In this document: piece by piece, positions 25,430 to 33,450 of the stretch
Layout of the letters: each line of letters starts with the position of its first letter
Numbering within the stretch: the stretch's first letter is position 1
NCBI RefSeq assembly: GCF_001663775.1
Contig: NZ_KV467169.1
Location: forward strand, 1,249,053-1,313,052
DNA: 64,000 nt
Source of the DNA: Arthrobacter sp. B6
GTDB taxonomy: Bacteria; Actinomycetota; Actinomycetes; Actinomycetales; Micrococcaceae
Direction: 5' to 3'
The notes under the pieces: generated by a model
The model's input: the letters and a program-made list of their open reading frames with translations, nothing else
Told to the model about the DNA's origin: nothing
The model's database searches: none
Program-made: the position numbers and the translations under genes

Positions 25430-25585
25430 CCGGACAGCTAACCACATGAGGGTGAAGGCTGCACGTACATGAGTAGGTAGCCCGGGCCTGAAAATAGGGT
25501 ACTCCGGGACGGTGACCGCCGCCCCGGGCAAGCGTACCGTGGCACTTATCCTCACCCGCGCTCTGATCAATCTAGGGGACACCAA

Positions 25586-26497
25586 ATGACAAATTCAGCA
25601 GGACGACGGCGGCGCTCGGCTTTTGCGGCCGGCCTCGCAGTCATGGCCATGGCACTCGGTTTTACGGCCATTCCGGCGGAAGCAACTGCGCCTCCGAAGG
25701 ACGTGGACTACGTCGCCGTTGGTGATTCGTATACGGCGGGGACAGGCGCCGGGCCATTCGTGCCCCATCCCGGGTGTATCCAGACCGCTGGCGGGTACGT
25801 GGACATCGTGGGCGCTACGAGTCCAGTCAATTTGGTTGCCAACGCCGCCTGCCACGGAACCTTCATCAACTGGAACGACCCCAACTTCCAAATTCCGAGT
25901 GTCATGCAGCAGATCGCCTCCCTGAGCGCGGCCGGCCTGCTCTCGCGCGATACTGAGCTTGTCAGCCTCACGGCCGGTGCAAACGACGCCGGAGTGAATG
26001 CCGTTATTCCCGTCTGCTCCACGTCTACGGAAACGGCCTGCAAACAAGCCGTAGCAAGCGCAGTCAAGTTGATGCCTTCTGTGGGTGCAAACCTCGCCCG
26101 GGCTCTGGCGGCTATCCATCGTGCTGCCCCGAATGCCAAGATCGCGGTACTGGGCTACCCCCGCTTGTTTGATCCCACAGGCGGTGCGCCCATCATTCCG
26201 CCCGCCAACCAAGTTCTGGTGAATCAGGGCACGGCGCTCCTGAACGCTACTATTGCGACGGCCGTTGCTACGGCCAAAGTCTTCTATCGAGCGAATGCGC
26301 AGTACATCGATGTCACCGCCCGGTTCAGGGGCCACGAAGTAAACTCCGCAGACCCATGGATCGGGCTGTATCCCAACCCAGACCCAGCTAACCCCACGCC
26401 GGATCCCCGGAACTTTCACCCCAATCCCGCCGGTCATCGGGCGTATGCCGATGCCCTTGTGGCTGCAGTAAACCTTCCGGCGCTCGCCCGGCGGTAA
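25586..26497 (+). CDS. Secreted SGNH/GDSL esterase-lipase
   Basis: 303 residues. A signal peptide with Arg-rich n-region (GRRRRSAF) and a likely cleavage near residue 34 precede block I, VAVGDSYTAG, with catalytic Ser48. The oxyanion residue is in LTAGANDAG, and the C-terminal block NFHPNPAGH carries His278. Cysteines in GCIQ, AACHG and VCSTSTETACK suggest disulfides, as in actinobacterial secreted esterases. AGGGGAC lies upstream of the ATG. It converges with the GNAT gene over a shared hairpin. Confidence 0.85.
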   Translation: MTNSAGRRRRSAFAAGLAVMAMALGFTAIPAEATAPPKDVDYVAVGDSYTAGTGAGPFVPHPGCIQTAGGYVDIVGATSPVNLVANAACHGTFINWNDPNFQIPSVMQQIASLSAAGLLSRDTELVSLTAGANDAGVNAVIPVCSTSTETACKQAVASAVKLMPSVGANLARALAAIHRAAPNAKIAVLGYPRLFDPTGGAPIIPPANQVLVNQGTALLNATIATAVATAKVFYRANAQYIDVTARFRGHEVNSADPWIGLYPNPDPANPTPDPRNFHPNPAGHRAYADALVAAVNLPALARR

Positions 26498-26529
26498 CCC
26501 CGGCCCAAGGATAGAAGAGCTCGTTAGCG

Positions 26530-26569
26530 CAGGCTCGCCAGCGCCCCCTACCGGCGCTTGGCGAGCCTG
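26530..26569. terminator. Bidirectional hairpin between the GDSL esterase and GNAT genes
   Basis: Long stem CAGGCTCGCCAGCGCC / GGCGCTTGGCGAGCCTG with a 7-nt loop. The right arm encodes the C-terminus of the GNAT protein, whose stop codon is at 26548. Confidence 0.7.
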
Positions 26570-27156
26570 TGCTCCAGCCCGGCGCGGACCATGGGCCACT
26601 CGTGCTCCAGGATCGAGAACACCACCGTGTCCCGGAGCACGCCGTCCTTGGTGCGCGAGTGGTTGCGCAGCACGCCGTCCTGCTTGGCGCCAAGTCGGGC
26701 GATGGCCTCGCGTGACTGGTGGTTGAGCCAGTGCGTCCGGAATTCAACGGCCGGGCAGCCAAGAGTCTCGAAGGCGTGGCCGAGAAGCAGCAGCTTGGAG
26801 TCCGGGTTCGTGCCGGTGCCCTGGACGGACGCCGCGTTCCAGGTGGAGCCGATCTCCACCCGCGGCGTGCCGGCGTCGATATTCATGTACGTGGTCATGC
26901 CGATGATCCGGCCCGGACCGCCCGTTGCGGGATCGATCAGCCGGGTGGTGAAAGGCAGCATGGACCCCTGCTCCTGCAGGCTGATCCGGCGGCGGATCTC
27001 AGCCGCCATCTCCTCCGGCGTGGGCACGGACGTGTACCAAAGCTTCCACAGCTCGCCGTCACGGGCAGCCTCCACCAGGCCGTCATGGTGGGCCGGGCGC
27101 AAAGGCTCGAGGATGACGTGCCGTCCGGCAAGGGTGATGGGTTCAAGGAAAGTCAC
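26548..27156 (-). CDS. GNAT-family N-acetyltransferase, RimJ/RimL type
   Basis: 202 residues. Starts VILEPLRPAHHDGLVEAARDGELWKLWYT, and has the GxxGTGT-like acetyl-CoA loop in SVQGTGTNPDSKLLLLGHAFE and NHQSREAIARLGAKQDG near the end, the pattern of RimL-like acetyltransferases. The substrate is unknown. The start is GTG 27156, which lies 6 nt after TAGGCT on the minus strand, so the mRNA is probably leaderless. Confidence 0.8.
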   Translation of the reverse strand: MTFLEPITLAGRHVILEPLRPAHHDGLVEAARDGELWKLWYTSVPTPEEMAAEIRRRISLQEQGSMLPFTTRLIDPATGGPGRIIGMTTYMNIDAGTPRVEIGSTWNAASVQGTGTNPDSKLLLLGHAFETLGCPAVEFRTHWLNHQSREAIARLGAKQDGVLRNHSRTKDGVLRDTVVFSILEHEWPMVRAGLEHRLAKRR

Positions 27157-27232
27157 TGCACCAGCCTAGGCCCACCCGGCACCACACCGTAGGCTGGGAA
27201 CGTCCACCGCCGGATGCCATCGAGGAGTTGAC

Positions 27233-27466
27233 GTGTCAGGACCCAATCCCGATCCGCAGGACGACAAGGTCACCGGCCTGGAGCCCGGCGGCGGTGTGCC
27301 GCCCGGCGAGACTCCGCCCGGCGAGGGGTCCGTGGCAGGCACGCAGGAACCCAGGCAGCGGGGTTCCGGGAAAGGCATCCAGGTCATCTGGTTGACTGCC
27401 ATCGGAGCCGGCGTTCTGCTGTTCCTGCTCTTCTTCGTCGGCTACATCGTGGGGCTACTGGACTAA
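27233..27466 (+). CDS. DUF6480-like small membrane protein
   Basis: 77 residues. The N-terminal half carries NPDPQDDKVTGLEPGGGVPPGETPP, a Pro/Gly pattern I associate with the DUF6480 family, followed by one transmembrane helix (about residues 49-73) and a very short tail. GTG 27233 has GAGGAG 5 nt upstream. Function unknown. It converges with the 3-hydroxyacyl-CoA dehydrogenase gene. Confidence 0.65.
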   Translation: MSGPNPDPQDDKVTGLEPGGGVPPGETPPGEGSVAGTQEPRQRGSGKGIQVIWLTAIGAGVLLFLLFFVGYIVGLLD

Positions 27467-27485
27467 CAGCAGCAGCTGGCCGCTC

Positions 27486-28346
27486 CTAGCTGGGCCAGTC
27501 GAAGAAGCCCTTCCCGGCCTTGCGGCCCAGCTCGCCCCGTGCCACCTTGTCCCTGAGGATCTGGGGCGGCGCGAACCGGTCCCCCAGCGTCGAGTGCAGG
27601 TACTCGGCGATGCCCAGCCGCACGTCGAGGCCCACGATATCCGTGGTCTTCAGCGGGCCCGTCGGATGCTTGTAGCCCAACACCATGGCGGCGTCGATGT
27701 CCTCCGCGGACGCCACGCCCTCCTCCACCATGCGCATCGCTTCCAGCGCGATGGCCACACCCAGCCGTGAGGAGGCAAAGCCAGGAGCATCATTAACGAC
27801 GACGGCGGTCTTGCCGAGTGCCTCGACCCACCCTTTCGCTGCGGCCGCCAGGTCCGCGGACGTCTGCTCGCCGAGCACCACTTCAATGAGGGTGGAGGCG
27901 GGGACCGGGTTGAAGAAGTGCAGGCCCAGGAAGTTCTGCGGCCGCTTCAGTTCGCGGGCCAGGCCGTTGACGGACAGGGAAGAGGTGTTGGACGCCAGGA
28001 ACGCGTCATCGGCCAGGCGCTCCTCGATACCCCGGAGCGACGTGACCTTCAGGTCCCAGTCCTCGGGCACGGCCTCGACCACCAGCCGGCGGTCGGCGAA
28101 GTCGTCGTAATCCACCGTGACTGCGAGCCGGGACACCATCTCGTCGAGGTTGCCGTCCGTGGCGCCGCGTTCGATGCTCTTGGCCGCAGCGGATTCCACC
28201 CGTTCCCGGGCCGCTTCCGCGGACTCTTCATCGCGCTCCACCACCAGGACGTTGGCCCCGTTGATGAGGAAGGCGTGGGCGATTCCCGCGCCCATGCGGC
28301 CGCCGCCAAGCACACCGACGGTGGAAGGAAGGTTTGAATTGGTCAT
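27486..28346 (-). CDS. paaH: 3-hydroxyacyl-CoA dehydrogenase
   Basis: 286 residues, short single-function form. The N-terminal NAD fold begins VGVLGGGRMGAGIAHAFL. The catalytic His-Glu pair lies in GLHFFNPVPASTLIEVV, with SNTSSLSVNGLA before it. The C-terminal dimer domain ends GRKAGKGFFDW. It oxidises 3-hydroxyacyl-CoA intermediates of phenylacetate and fatty-acid breakdown. It overlaps the enoyl-CoA hydratase gene by 4 nt and is third in an operon led by the thiolase, behind a PaaR-type site. Confidence 0.88.
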   Translation of the reverse strand: MTNSNLPSTVGVLGGGRMGAGIAHAFLINGANVLVVERDEESAEAARERVESAAAKSIERGATDGNLDEMVSRLAVTVDYDDFADRRLVVEAVPEDWDLKVTSLRGIEERLADDAFLASNTSSLSVNGLARELKRPQNFLGLHFFNPVPASTLIEVVLGEQTSADLAAAAKGWVEALGKTAVVVNDAPGFASSRLGVAIALEAMRMVEEGVASAEDIDAAMVLGYKHPTGPLKTTDIVGLDVRLGIAEYLHSTLGDRFAPPQILRDKVARGELGRKAGKGFFDWPS

Positions 28347-29134
28347 CTCTGCTTCTTCTCTGTCTTCTTGTCGCCCGACTTTTTGTCGAGGAATGCCTGC
28401 ATGCGGTCAAATTTGGCCTGGGACTCAAAGAGGATCCCCTGAGCCAGCTGGTCGATCAGGGGGTGGGCCTCGGCCGGGGCATGGAACACGGACTTGGTGA
28501 TCCGCACGGCCAGGGGGTCCTGGCGCCCGATCCTGTCCGCCAGGTTGTGGGCGGCGTCCATCAGCTCCGGGGCCTCGTGGATTTCCGTGATGAGGCCCGC
28601 GGCCAAGGCGTCCTCGGCCTTGAGCACCAGGCCCGCGAGCAGGATCTGCTTGGCAAGCGGTTCGCCCACGAGTTCCTTCAGCCGCCAGCTGGCACCTGCT
28701 GCCGCAAGGATGCCAAGCCCTGTCTCGGGATTGCCGATCCGGACGCTGGGCGTTCCGATCCGGAAATCCGCGGCGTAGGCGAGCTCGGCACCGCCACCCA
28801 GGCAATAGCCATCCAGCGCGGCAATGACGGGCATGGGCAGCCTGGCAATCCGGACGAAAATCGTGGAGTTGATGCCCTGCAGCGCATCGTCCCGCCGCCT
28901 CTCTCGCAGCTGGGCGATGTCCGCCCCGGAGGCAAACACTCCGTCCACGCCGGCGATAATCAGGACTTTCGGGTTCTGCTCCAGCGCGGCGCAGACCATG
29001 TGCAGTTCGTCCACCATCCGCTGGTCGATGGCGTTCCTCACCTCCGGGCGGTTGAGGAGGACCACCACGCGGTCCTCCCTTTCCTCAACCAAAAGGGTGC
29101 TGAAGTGTTCGTTCGCGAAGTCCCGGGCAGCCAC
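28343..29134 (-). CDS. Enoyl-CoA hydratase/isomerase family protein
   Basis: 263 residues. The crotonase-fold motifs are VVLLNRPEVRNAID, GVFASGADIAQL (oxyanion loop), GYCLGGGAELAYAADF and NPETGLGIL. It hydrates 2,3-dehydroadipyl-CoA or similar esters, comparable to PaaF or PaaG. The start is GTG 29134, whose first base overlaps the TAG stop of the thiolase (TAGTG), so translation is coupled. The longer frame from 29182 overlaps the thiolase and is rejected. It has a Lys-rich C-terminus. Confidence 0.85.
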   Translation of the reverse strand: MAARDFANEHFSTLLVEEREDRVVVLLNRPEVRNAIDQRMVDELHMVCAALEQNPKVLIIAGVDGVFASGADIAQLRERRRDDALQGINSTIFVRIARLPMPVIAALDGYCLGGGAELAYAADFRIGTPSVRIGNPETGLGILAAAGASWRLKELVGEPLAKQILLAGLVLKAEDALAAGLITEIHEAPELMDAAHNLADRIGRQDPLAVRITKSVFHAPAEAHPLIDQLAQGILFESQAKFDRMQAFLDKKSGDKKTEKKQR

Positions 29135-30363
29135 TAAACGCGCTCCAGCAGCATGGCCGTGCCCTGGCCCACGCCGATGCACATGGTGGCGAGGCCAATC
29201 CTGGCGTCCTCGCGCTCCATCCTGCCCAACAGGGTGATGGCGAGCCGTGACCCGCTGGAACCCAGCGGGTGCCCCAGACTGATGGCGCCGCCGTCGTTGT
29301 TCACGATGTCCGGGTCCAGGCCAAGCCGCCGCATGCTGGCCAGCGACTGTGTGGCGAACGCTTCATTAAGTTCGACGGCGCCAAGGTCACCGACGCTGAG
29401 GCCGCTCCGCTTGAGGACCTTCTGGGTGGCGGGGACGGGCCCGATGCCCATGATTTCGGGCTCGCAGCCGGCGGAGGCGCCGTCGATAATGCGCGCACGG
29501 GGTGTCAGGCCCAGCCGCTCGATGGCGGCCTCAGACGCTACGATGATGGCGGAGGCGCCGTCGTTGAGTGTGGAGGAGTTGCCGGCGGTGACCACCGAGC
29601 CGCCCGGGACCACGGGGCGCAGGCCGGCGAGGACGTCCATGGTGGTGCCGGCGCGGGGGCCTTCATCTGTGTCCACGACGGTTTCGGCTTTCCGGGACTT
29701 GACCGTCACGGGAACGATCTCGTCCTTGAACCGCCCGCCGGCGATGGCGGCGAGGGACCGTTCGTGGGACCTGACGGCGAAGGCGTCGGCGTCCGCCCGC
29801 GTGATGTCATCCACCCGTGCCACTTCCTCGGCCGTTTCGGGCATGGAGTACGTCATCTTGCCGTCGCGCGCCAGCGCGCCCTTCTGGAACAGCGGGTTGA
29901 CGAAGCGCCAACCGATGGAGGTATCGAAGATCTGGCCCGGCTTCGCAAAGGCGGTTGCAGGCTTCTCCTGGACCCACGGTGCACGGCTCATGGACTCCAC
30001 GCCGCCGGCGATCACGATGTCCGCTGCACCGGACTTGATCATCTGGCTTGCCTGGATGATGGCACTCAGGCCGGAGGAGCACAGCCTGTTGACGGTGATG
30101 CCGGGGATATGAAGGGGAAGTCCTGCCAGCAGGGTTGCCATCCGCGCCACGTTGCGGTTTTCCTCGCCTGCACCGTTGGCGTTGCCCAGGATGACTTCAT
30201 CAATGGTGTCCGGATCCAGCCCGGCCCGGGTTACGGCTTCCCGGATCACCAGTGCGGCGAGGTCATCCGGACGGACCGGGGACAGCGCCCCGCCGTATCG
30301 TCCCACGGGGGTGCGGACACCGCCAACGAGAAAAGCCTGTGGTCCTGCGGTAGCTGACGCCAT
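29134..30363 (-). CDS. Acetyl-CoA acyltransferase (thiolase), PcaF/PaaJ-like
   Basis: 409 residues. The thiolase residues are in place: nucleophile Cys in VNRLCSSGLSAI, His in GHPLGSSGSR and Cys in MCIGVGQG. The segments NANGAGEENRNVARMA and GGVESMSRAPWV resemble beta-ketoadipyl-CoA thiolases. It releases acetyl-CoA in the last step of phenylacetate or beta-oxidation. ATG 30363 has GAAGGA upstream; GTG 30378 is less likely. It is first gene of an operon with the hydratase and dehydrogenase genes, with a 22-bp PaaR-type palindrome at 30426. Confidence 0.9.
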   Translation of the reverse strand: MASATAGPQAFLVGGVRTPVGRYGGALSPVRPDDLAALVIREAVTRAGLDPDTIDEVILGNANGAGEENRNVARMATLLAGLPLHIPGITVNRLCSSGLSAIIQASQMIKSGAADIVIAGGVESMSRAPWVQEKPATAFAKPGQIFDTSIGWRFVNPLFQKGALARDGKMTYSMPETAEEVARVDDITRADADAFAVRSHERSLAAIAGGRFKDEIVPVTVKSRKAETVVDTDEGPRAGTTMDVLAGLRPVVPGGSVVTAGNSSTLNDGASAIIVASEAAIERLGLTPRARIIDGASAGCEPEIMGIGPVPATQKVLKRSGLSVGDLGAVELNEAFATQSLASMRRLGLDPDIVNNDGGAISLGHPLGSSGSRLAITLLGRMEREDARIGLATMCIGVGQGTAMLLERV

Positions 30364-30425
30364 GGAAACATCCTTCACGCGATAAACGGCACTGTCATCG
30401 TCGGGCAGCCAAGGGATTCACTCAC

Positions 30426-30447
30426 TTACCGACCGTTCGTTCTGTAA
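30426..30447. promoter_or_regulatory. Putative PaaR operator before the thiolase operon
   Basis: Halves TTACCGACCG and CGTTCTGTAA around TT. Together with the site at 22087 it defines the half-site TTACnGAnCG with a 2-nt gap to its inverted copy. It lies 62 nt upstream of the thiolase start. Confidence 0.75.
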
Positions 30448-30497
30448 AGACTACACTGCGACAGCAAGGGGCACCAAGGCCCACCACTTCAGGAGTC

Positions 30498-30550
30498 TTT
30501 GTCCACTTACGGCGACTTCCGGGGCGGCGAAGTCTCTATAAGTGGACAAA
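30498..30550. repeat. 53-bp nested palindrome after the pentapeptide-repeat gene
   Basis: Outer arms TTTGTCCACTTA and TAAGTGGACAAA are perfect, and inner arms GACTTC and GAAGTC add a second stem. It lies between the thiolase promoter and the 3' end of the pentapeptide-repeat gene. It may be a terminator, since the minus-strand reading ends the stem in TTTG, or another interspersed palindrome family. Confidence 0.7.
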
Positions 30551-30561
30551 AACTCGCGATG

Positions 30562-31224
30562 TCAGAGAACGACGACGCCGAGATGGGCAGCCAGGAGCGG
30601 AGCCAGGAGGCCGAGCTGGTAGTCATCAATGACCACCCCCGCGAGGTTGCCTAGGCCGTTAACGCTCCGGAGATCCGTCCCGCGGAGGTCGAAGTCCTTC
30701 AACCTGGCGCCGGTGACATCCAGGGTGCCGACGGTGCAGTTTTTCAGTGTCACCCTGGTGGCCGTGGCGGAGCCGAGGTCCAGCTCGTTGATGATGCAGT
30801 CGCTGATGAGGACATCCGTCAGTTTGGACCCGCGAAGGTTGAGGAAGTCCAGCTTTCCGCCATCGATCCGGACGGACTGCCACCCGCTTTCGTACAGCTC
30901 AGCGGAACCAAGCCGGGGGTTTGCGATGTGCACGTCCCGCCAGGTGGTGCGGGCAGCAGGAAACACAGGCGCGTACAGCTCGGCCAGGATGCAGTCGCGG
31001 AACGTGGCGCCGCGCAACTGAGTGTCATTGAAGGAGACACCCTGGAACTCGCACTCGGCGAAGTCCGCGCCGGTCAGTTCGATACCGTCAGCAGCCACAC
31101 GGCTGTACCGGACGCCGTCGTACCGTTCTCCCCGCCGGAAGTCCGGCACAGGGTCATCGGTGAGTACGTCCAGCAGGACCGGCGAGAGCCGGGGGCCGGC
31201 AACCCCGGGCGCCTTTCCAGCCAC
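30562..31224 (-). CDS. Pentapeptide-repeat protein
   Basis: 220 residues with many A(D/N)LxF-type five-residue steps: DGIELTGADFAECEFQGVSF, TQLRGATFRDCILAEL, then LDFLNLRGSKLTDVLI and RLKDFDLRGTDLRS. This predicts a right-handed quadrilateral helix. Such proteins often mimic DNA or act as scaffolds; the role here is unknown. The GTG start overlaps the TAG of the upstream SRPBCC gene (TAGTG), so the two are co-translated. Confidence 0.8.
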   Translation of the reverse strand: MAGKAPGVAGPRLSPVLLDVLTDDPVPDFRRGERYDGVRYSRVAADGIELTGADFAECEFQGVSFNDTQLRGATFRDCILAELYAPVFPAARTTWRDVHIANPRLGSAELYESGWQSVRIDGGKLDFLNLRGSKLTDVLISDCIINELDLGSATATRVTLKNCTVGTLDVTGARLKDFDLRGTDLRSVNGLGNLAGVVIDDYQLGLLAPLLAAHLGVVVL

Positions 31225-31682
31225 TAGAGCGATTCCGCTTTGGCCGCAATCTCCGCCAGGTCCTTGGCCAGTGCTTTGCGCGTCATGCTCATGCCGATCT
31301 TCCCGAACAGGGCCATCGTGATCTTGCTCAGCGCGGTGGGCTTGACCACGTCAGCGCCGAACGTCAGCGTCAGGTCCGTGCCGCCGTCGCGCTCCGACAG
31401 GCTGAACCGGGAGGTGTAGTCGGCGCCGCCCTGAAGGGCCTTGACCGTGGTGCTGCGCGGCGGGTCCGCCTGGGCGACCCACATTTCGACCGTTTCAGAC
31501 TTGCCCATCATGGTGCGCGTTTCCTTCCAGCGGGTGCCCTCGCCGTACGGACCCTCGCTGAGCATCTGGACGGAATCGATTCCGGACAGGGTGGCCGCCG
31601 AACCAGGAATGTCCGAGATGACGGACCAGACCTTTTCCGGCGAGGCGTGGATGTGCTGAGTGAGGCTGGTGCTGTGATCCAT
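31224..31682 (-). CDS. SRPBCC (START-like) family protein
   Basis: 152 residues, with an N-terminal TQHIHASPEKVWSVISDIPGSAATLSGID followed by a beta-sheet core and a long C-terminal helix (KALAKDLAEIAAKAES), the polyketide-cyclase/AHSA1-like fold. The ligand is unknown. The ATG lies 6 nt after TAGGCT on the minus strand with no ribosome-binding site, indicating a leaderless transcript. It leads a two-gene unit with the pentapeptide-repeat gene. Confidence 0.75.
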   Translation of the reverse strand: MDHSTSLTQHIHASPEKVWSVISDIPGSAATLSGIDSVQMLSEGPYGEGTRWKETRTMMGKSETVEMWVAQADPPRSTTVKALQGGADYTSRFSLSERDGGTDLTLTFGADVVKPTALSKITMALFGKIGMSMTRKALAKDLAEIAAKAESL

Positions 31683-31739
31683 GATTCGAGCCTAGCCCGG
31701 CGCAGTGACAATCAACAGGCATGGGTCATCCGCAAAGGC

Positions 31740-31771
31740 TTGAAATAGTAAGCATGCTTCGTGTTATTGTG
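31740..31771. promoter_or_regulatory. AAGCATGCTT palindromic promoter element before csbD
   Basis: Contains ATAGTAAGCATG, a 7-nt gap and TTATTGTG, the same two blocks found on the minus strand at 3485-3513. The centre AAGCATGCTT is a perfect 10-bp palindrome. TTGAAA at its left and TATTGT at its right could serve as promoter boxes (19-bp spacing). It lies about 45 nt before the CsbD start. Confidence 0.5.
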
Positions 31772-31815
31772 AAAAGGCATTGTTTGATCAGTCGGAAACG
31801 AAAGGCGGCACCATC

Positions 31816-31992
31816 ATGGGCCTCGGAGACAAGATCAGTAACGCAGCGGAAGACATGGGCGGCAAGGCCAAGGAAGCAGTCGGAAACGCCACGGACAACG
31901 ACCGCCTCAAGGCTGAGGGCCAGAAGGACCAGGTCAAGGCCGACGCGAAGAAGGTTGGCGAAAACATCAAAGACGAGTTCAAGCGGGACTAG
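31816..31992 (+). CDS. CsbD-like general stress protein
   Basis: 58 residues, strongly charged helical protein with the CsbD pattern GLGDKISNAAEDMGGKAKEA followed by the repeat-like KDQVKADAKKVGENIKDEFK. The family is induced by general stress; its biochemical role is not known. ATG 31816 is preferred to the longer frame because GAAAGG lies upstream and the family begins at this point. A hairpin with a T-run follows at about 32098. Confidence 0.88.
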   Translation: MGLGDKISNAAEDMGGKAKEAVGNATDNDRLKAEGQKDQVKADAKKVGENIKDEFKRD

Positions 31993-32097
31993 TTCCTGCG
32001 CTGCGGCGCTGGCCGGATCAGTGAGTCGGATCACTGAGCCGGATCACTGATCAGCTCGCTTCAGGCAGCCCACAGACGGGCGACGGCGAATTCCCAT

Positions 32098-32123
32098 GGG
32101 GGATCCGCCGCCGCCCCTTTTTT
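32098..32123 (+). terminator. Possible terminator of the csbD transcript
   Basis: A weak GGGG/CCCC stem is followed directly by six T residues (32118-32123). Upstream, at about 32014-32050, GGATCAGTGA and two copies of GGATCACTGA could form another hairpin. Confidence 0.4.
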
Positions 32124-32197
32124 GTGCCAAAAGCACCGCGTGCTCCCCACCCGAATCGATGGCGGGAACGGTTCCCTTGCCACCTGAGGCGCGCCCG

Positions 32198-33268
32198 TCA
32201 CCATCCGCTGCGGGTCGGGGTATGTCCTTGGCGGGAGTCTTCCGGCATCGTCATCTCGGCCCGCAACCCGAGCAACCGGATGGGGCGGCCCGGCTCGATT
32301 TTCCCTACAAGGTCGAGGGCGCGGGCCAGCACTTCCGCCGGGTCCGATGTCTCGGGGATCTTGCGGGCGTACGTCTTGGTGAGGAACGGGGCGTAGCGGA
32401 CCTTGAGCGTCAGCCCGATCACCGGCCGCCCCTCGGCAGCGACATCTTCCAGGACGTGCGCCGTCAACTCCCTGACGGCGTCGTCAATCTGCCCGGTTTC
32501 AGTCAGGTCGCGCTGGAACGTGGTTTCCCGGCTGTGCCCGCGTGCCACCCACGGTGTGTCGTCGACTGTCCGCGCGCCGTCACCCCGTGCGAGCTGCGCA
32601 TACCAGGGACCCATCTTCGGGCCGAACTCGGGGACCAGGTCATCAGGATTGGACGCTGCCAGCTCGGCAACCGTCTCGATGCCGAGCGTGGCAAGGCGGC
32701 GCGACACCTTCGTTCCCACGCCCCATAGGTCGATCGTCGGCCGGCTCCCCATAACGTCGAGCCAGTTGTCTTCCGTAAGCCGGAACACGCCGGCCGGCTT
32801 GCCGAACGTCGTCGCCACCTTGGCGCGGACCAGGGTGTCACCGATGCCGACGCTGCAGTGCAGCCGGGTCTCCTCATGTACGGCGTGCTGCAGCTGCCGG
32901 GCGTAAGCCTCCGGATCTTCCGTCTGCACGCCAACAAAAGCTTCATCCCAGCCGAGCACCTGAACCGTGGCGCCCGGCTGCGAGCGCAGCACCGACATGA
33001 CTTTTTCCGACGCGGCGAGGTACGCATCCTGGTCGACGGGAAGGATGACGGCGTCGGGCACTTTCCGTGCGGCGATGCGCAGCGGCATTCCCGAGCCGAC
33101 GCCGTAAGCCCTGGCTTCGTAGGACGCCGTTGACACTACGGCCCGCTCGGTCGGATCACCGCGGCCGCCAACGATCACCGCCTTGCCCGCGAGCTCGGGC
33201 CGGCGGAGCACTTCGACGGCTGCGATGAACTGGTCAAGATCGACATGCAGCACCCACGGTTCGCCCAC
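32198..33268 (-). CDS. dinB: DNA polymerase IV (Y-family translesion polymerase)
   Basis: About 356 residues. The N-terminal VLHVDLDQFIAAVEVLRRPEL carries the first catalytic Asp; GRGDPTERAVVSTASYEARAYGVGSGMPL is the fingers region, and LGWDEAFVGV supplies the palm Asp-Glu pair. HhH motifs follow (DLWGVGTKVSRRLATLGI), then the little-finger domain (about 240-345). GTG 33268 is proposed as start; the longer frame would begin in a family A repeat and adds non-homologous residues. No LexA-type box was recognised upstream. Confidence 0.88.
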   Translation of the reverse strand: MGEPWVLHVDLDQFIAAVEVLRRPELAGKAVIVGGRGDPTERAVVSTASYEARAYGVGSGMPLRIAARKVPDAVILPVDQDAYLAASEKVMSVLRSQPGATVQVLGWDEAFVGVQTEDPEAYARQLQHAVHEETRLHCSVGIGDTLVRAKVATTFGKPAGVFRLTEDNWLDVMGSRPTIDLWGVGTKVSRRLATLGIETVAELAASNPDDLVPEFGPKMGPWYAQLARGDGARTVDDTPWVARGHSRETTFQRDLTETGQIDDAVRELTAHVLEDVAAEGRPVIGLTLKVRYAPFLTKTYARKIPETSDPAEVLARALDLVGKIEPGRPIRLLGLRAEMTMPEDSRQGHTPTRSGW

Positions 33269-33312
33269 AAGCCCCAGTTTGCCCCCGCCGGGCGCTCCGC
33301 ACCACCGCCCGG

Positions 33313-33379
33313 CGCCATCGATTGCTCCGCAAGAGCCCTTTTGGGGCCTCAAAACGGCCGTTACGGAACAATGGATGGG
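33313..33379. repeat. Family A inverted-repeat element, copy 3 (short)
   Basis: Retains the terminal CCATCGATTGCTCC arm and the inner palindrome (CCCTTTTGGGGCCTCAAAACGG), but lacks the ~50-bp GC-rich block of copies 1 and 2. It lies between dinB and the permease terminator. Confidence 0.75.
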
Positions 33380-33385
33380 AATTAA

Positions 33386-33433
33386 CGACGACGGCGCGCC
33401 GCCCCGATCAGGGGCAACGCGCCGCCGTCGTAC
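33386..33433 (-). terminator. Terminator hairpin after the amino acid permease gene
   Basis: ACGACGGCGCG pairs with CGCGCCGCCGTCGT allowing a small bulge, with an inner CCCCGATCAGGGG stem. It lies 18 nt past the permease stop on the minus strand. Confidence 0.6.
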
Positions 33434-33450
33434 TTCTTAGGTGGAAAGCC

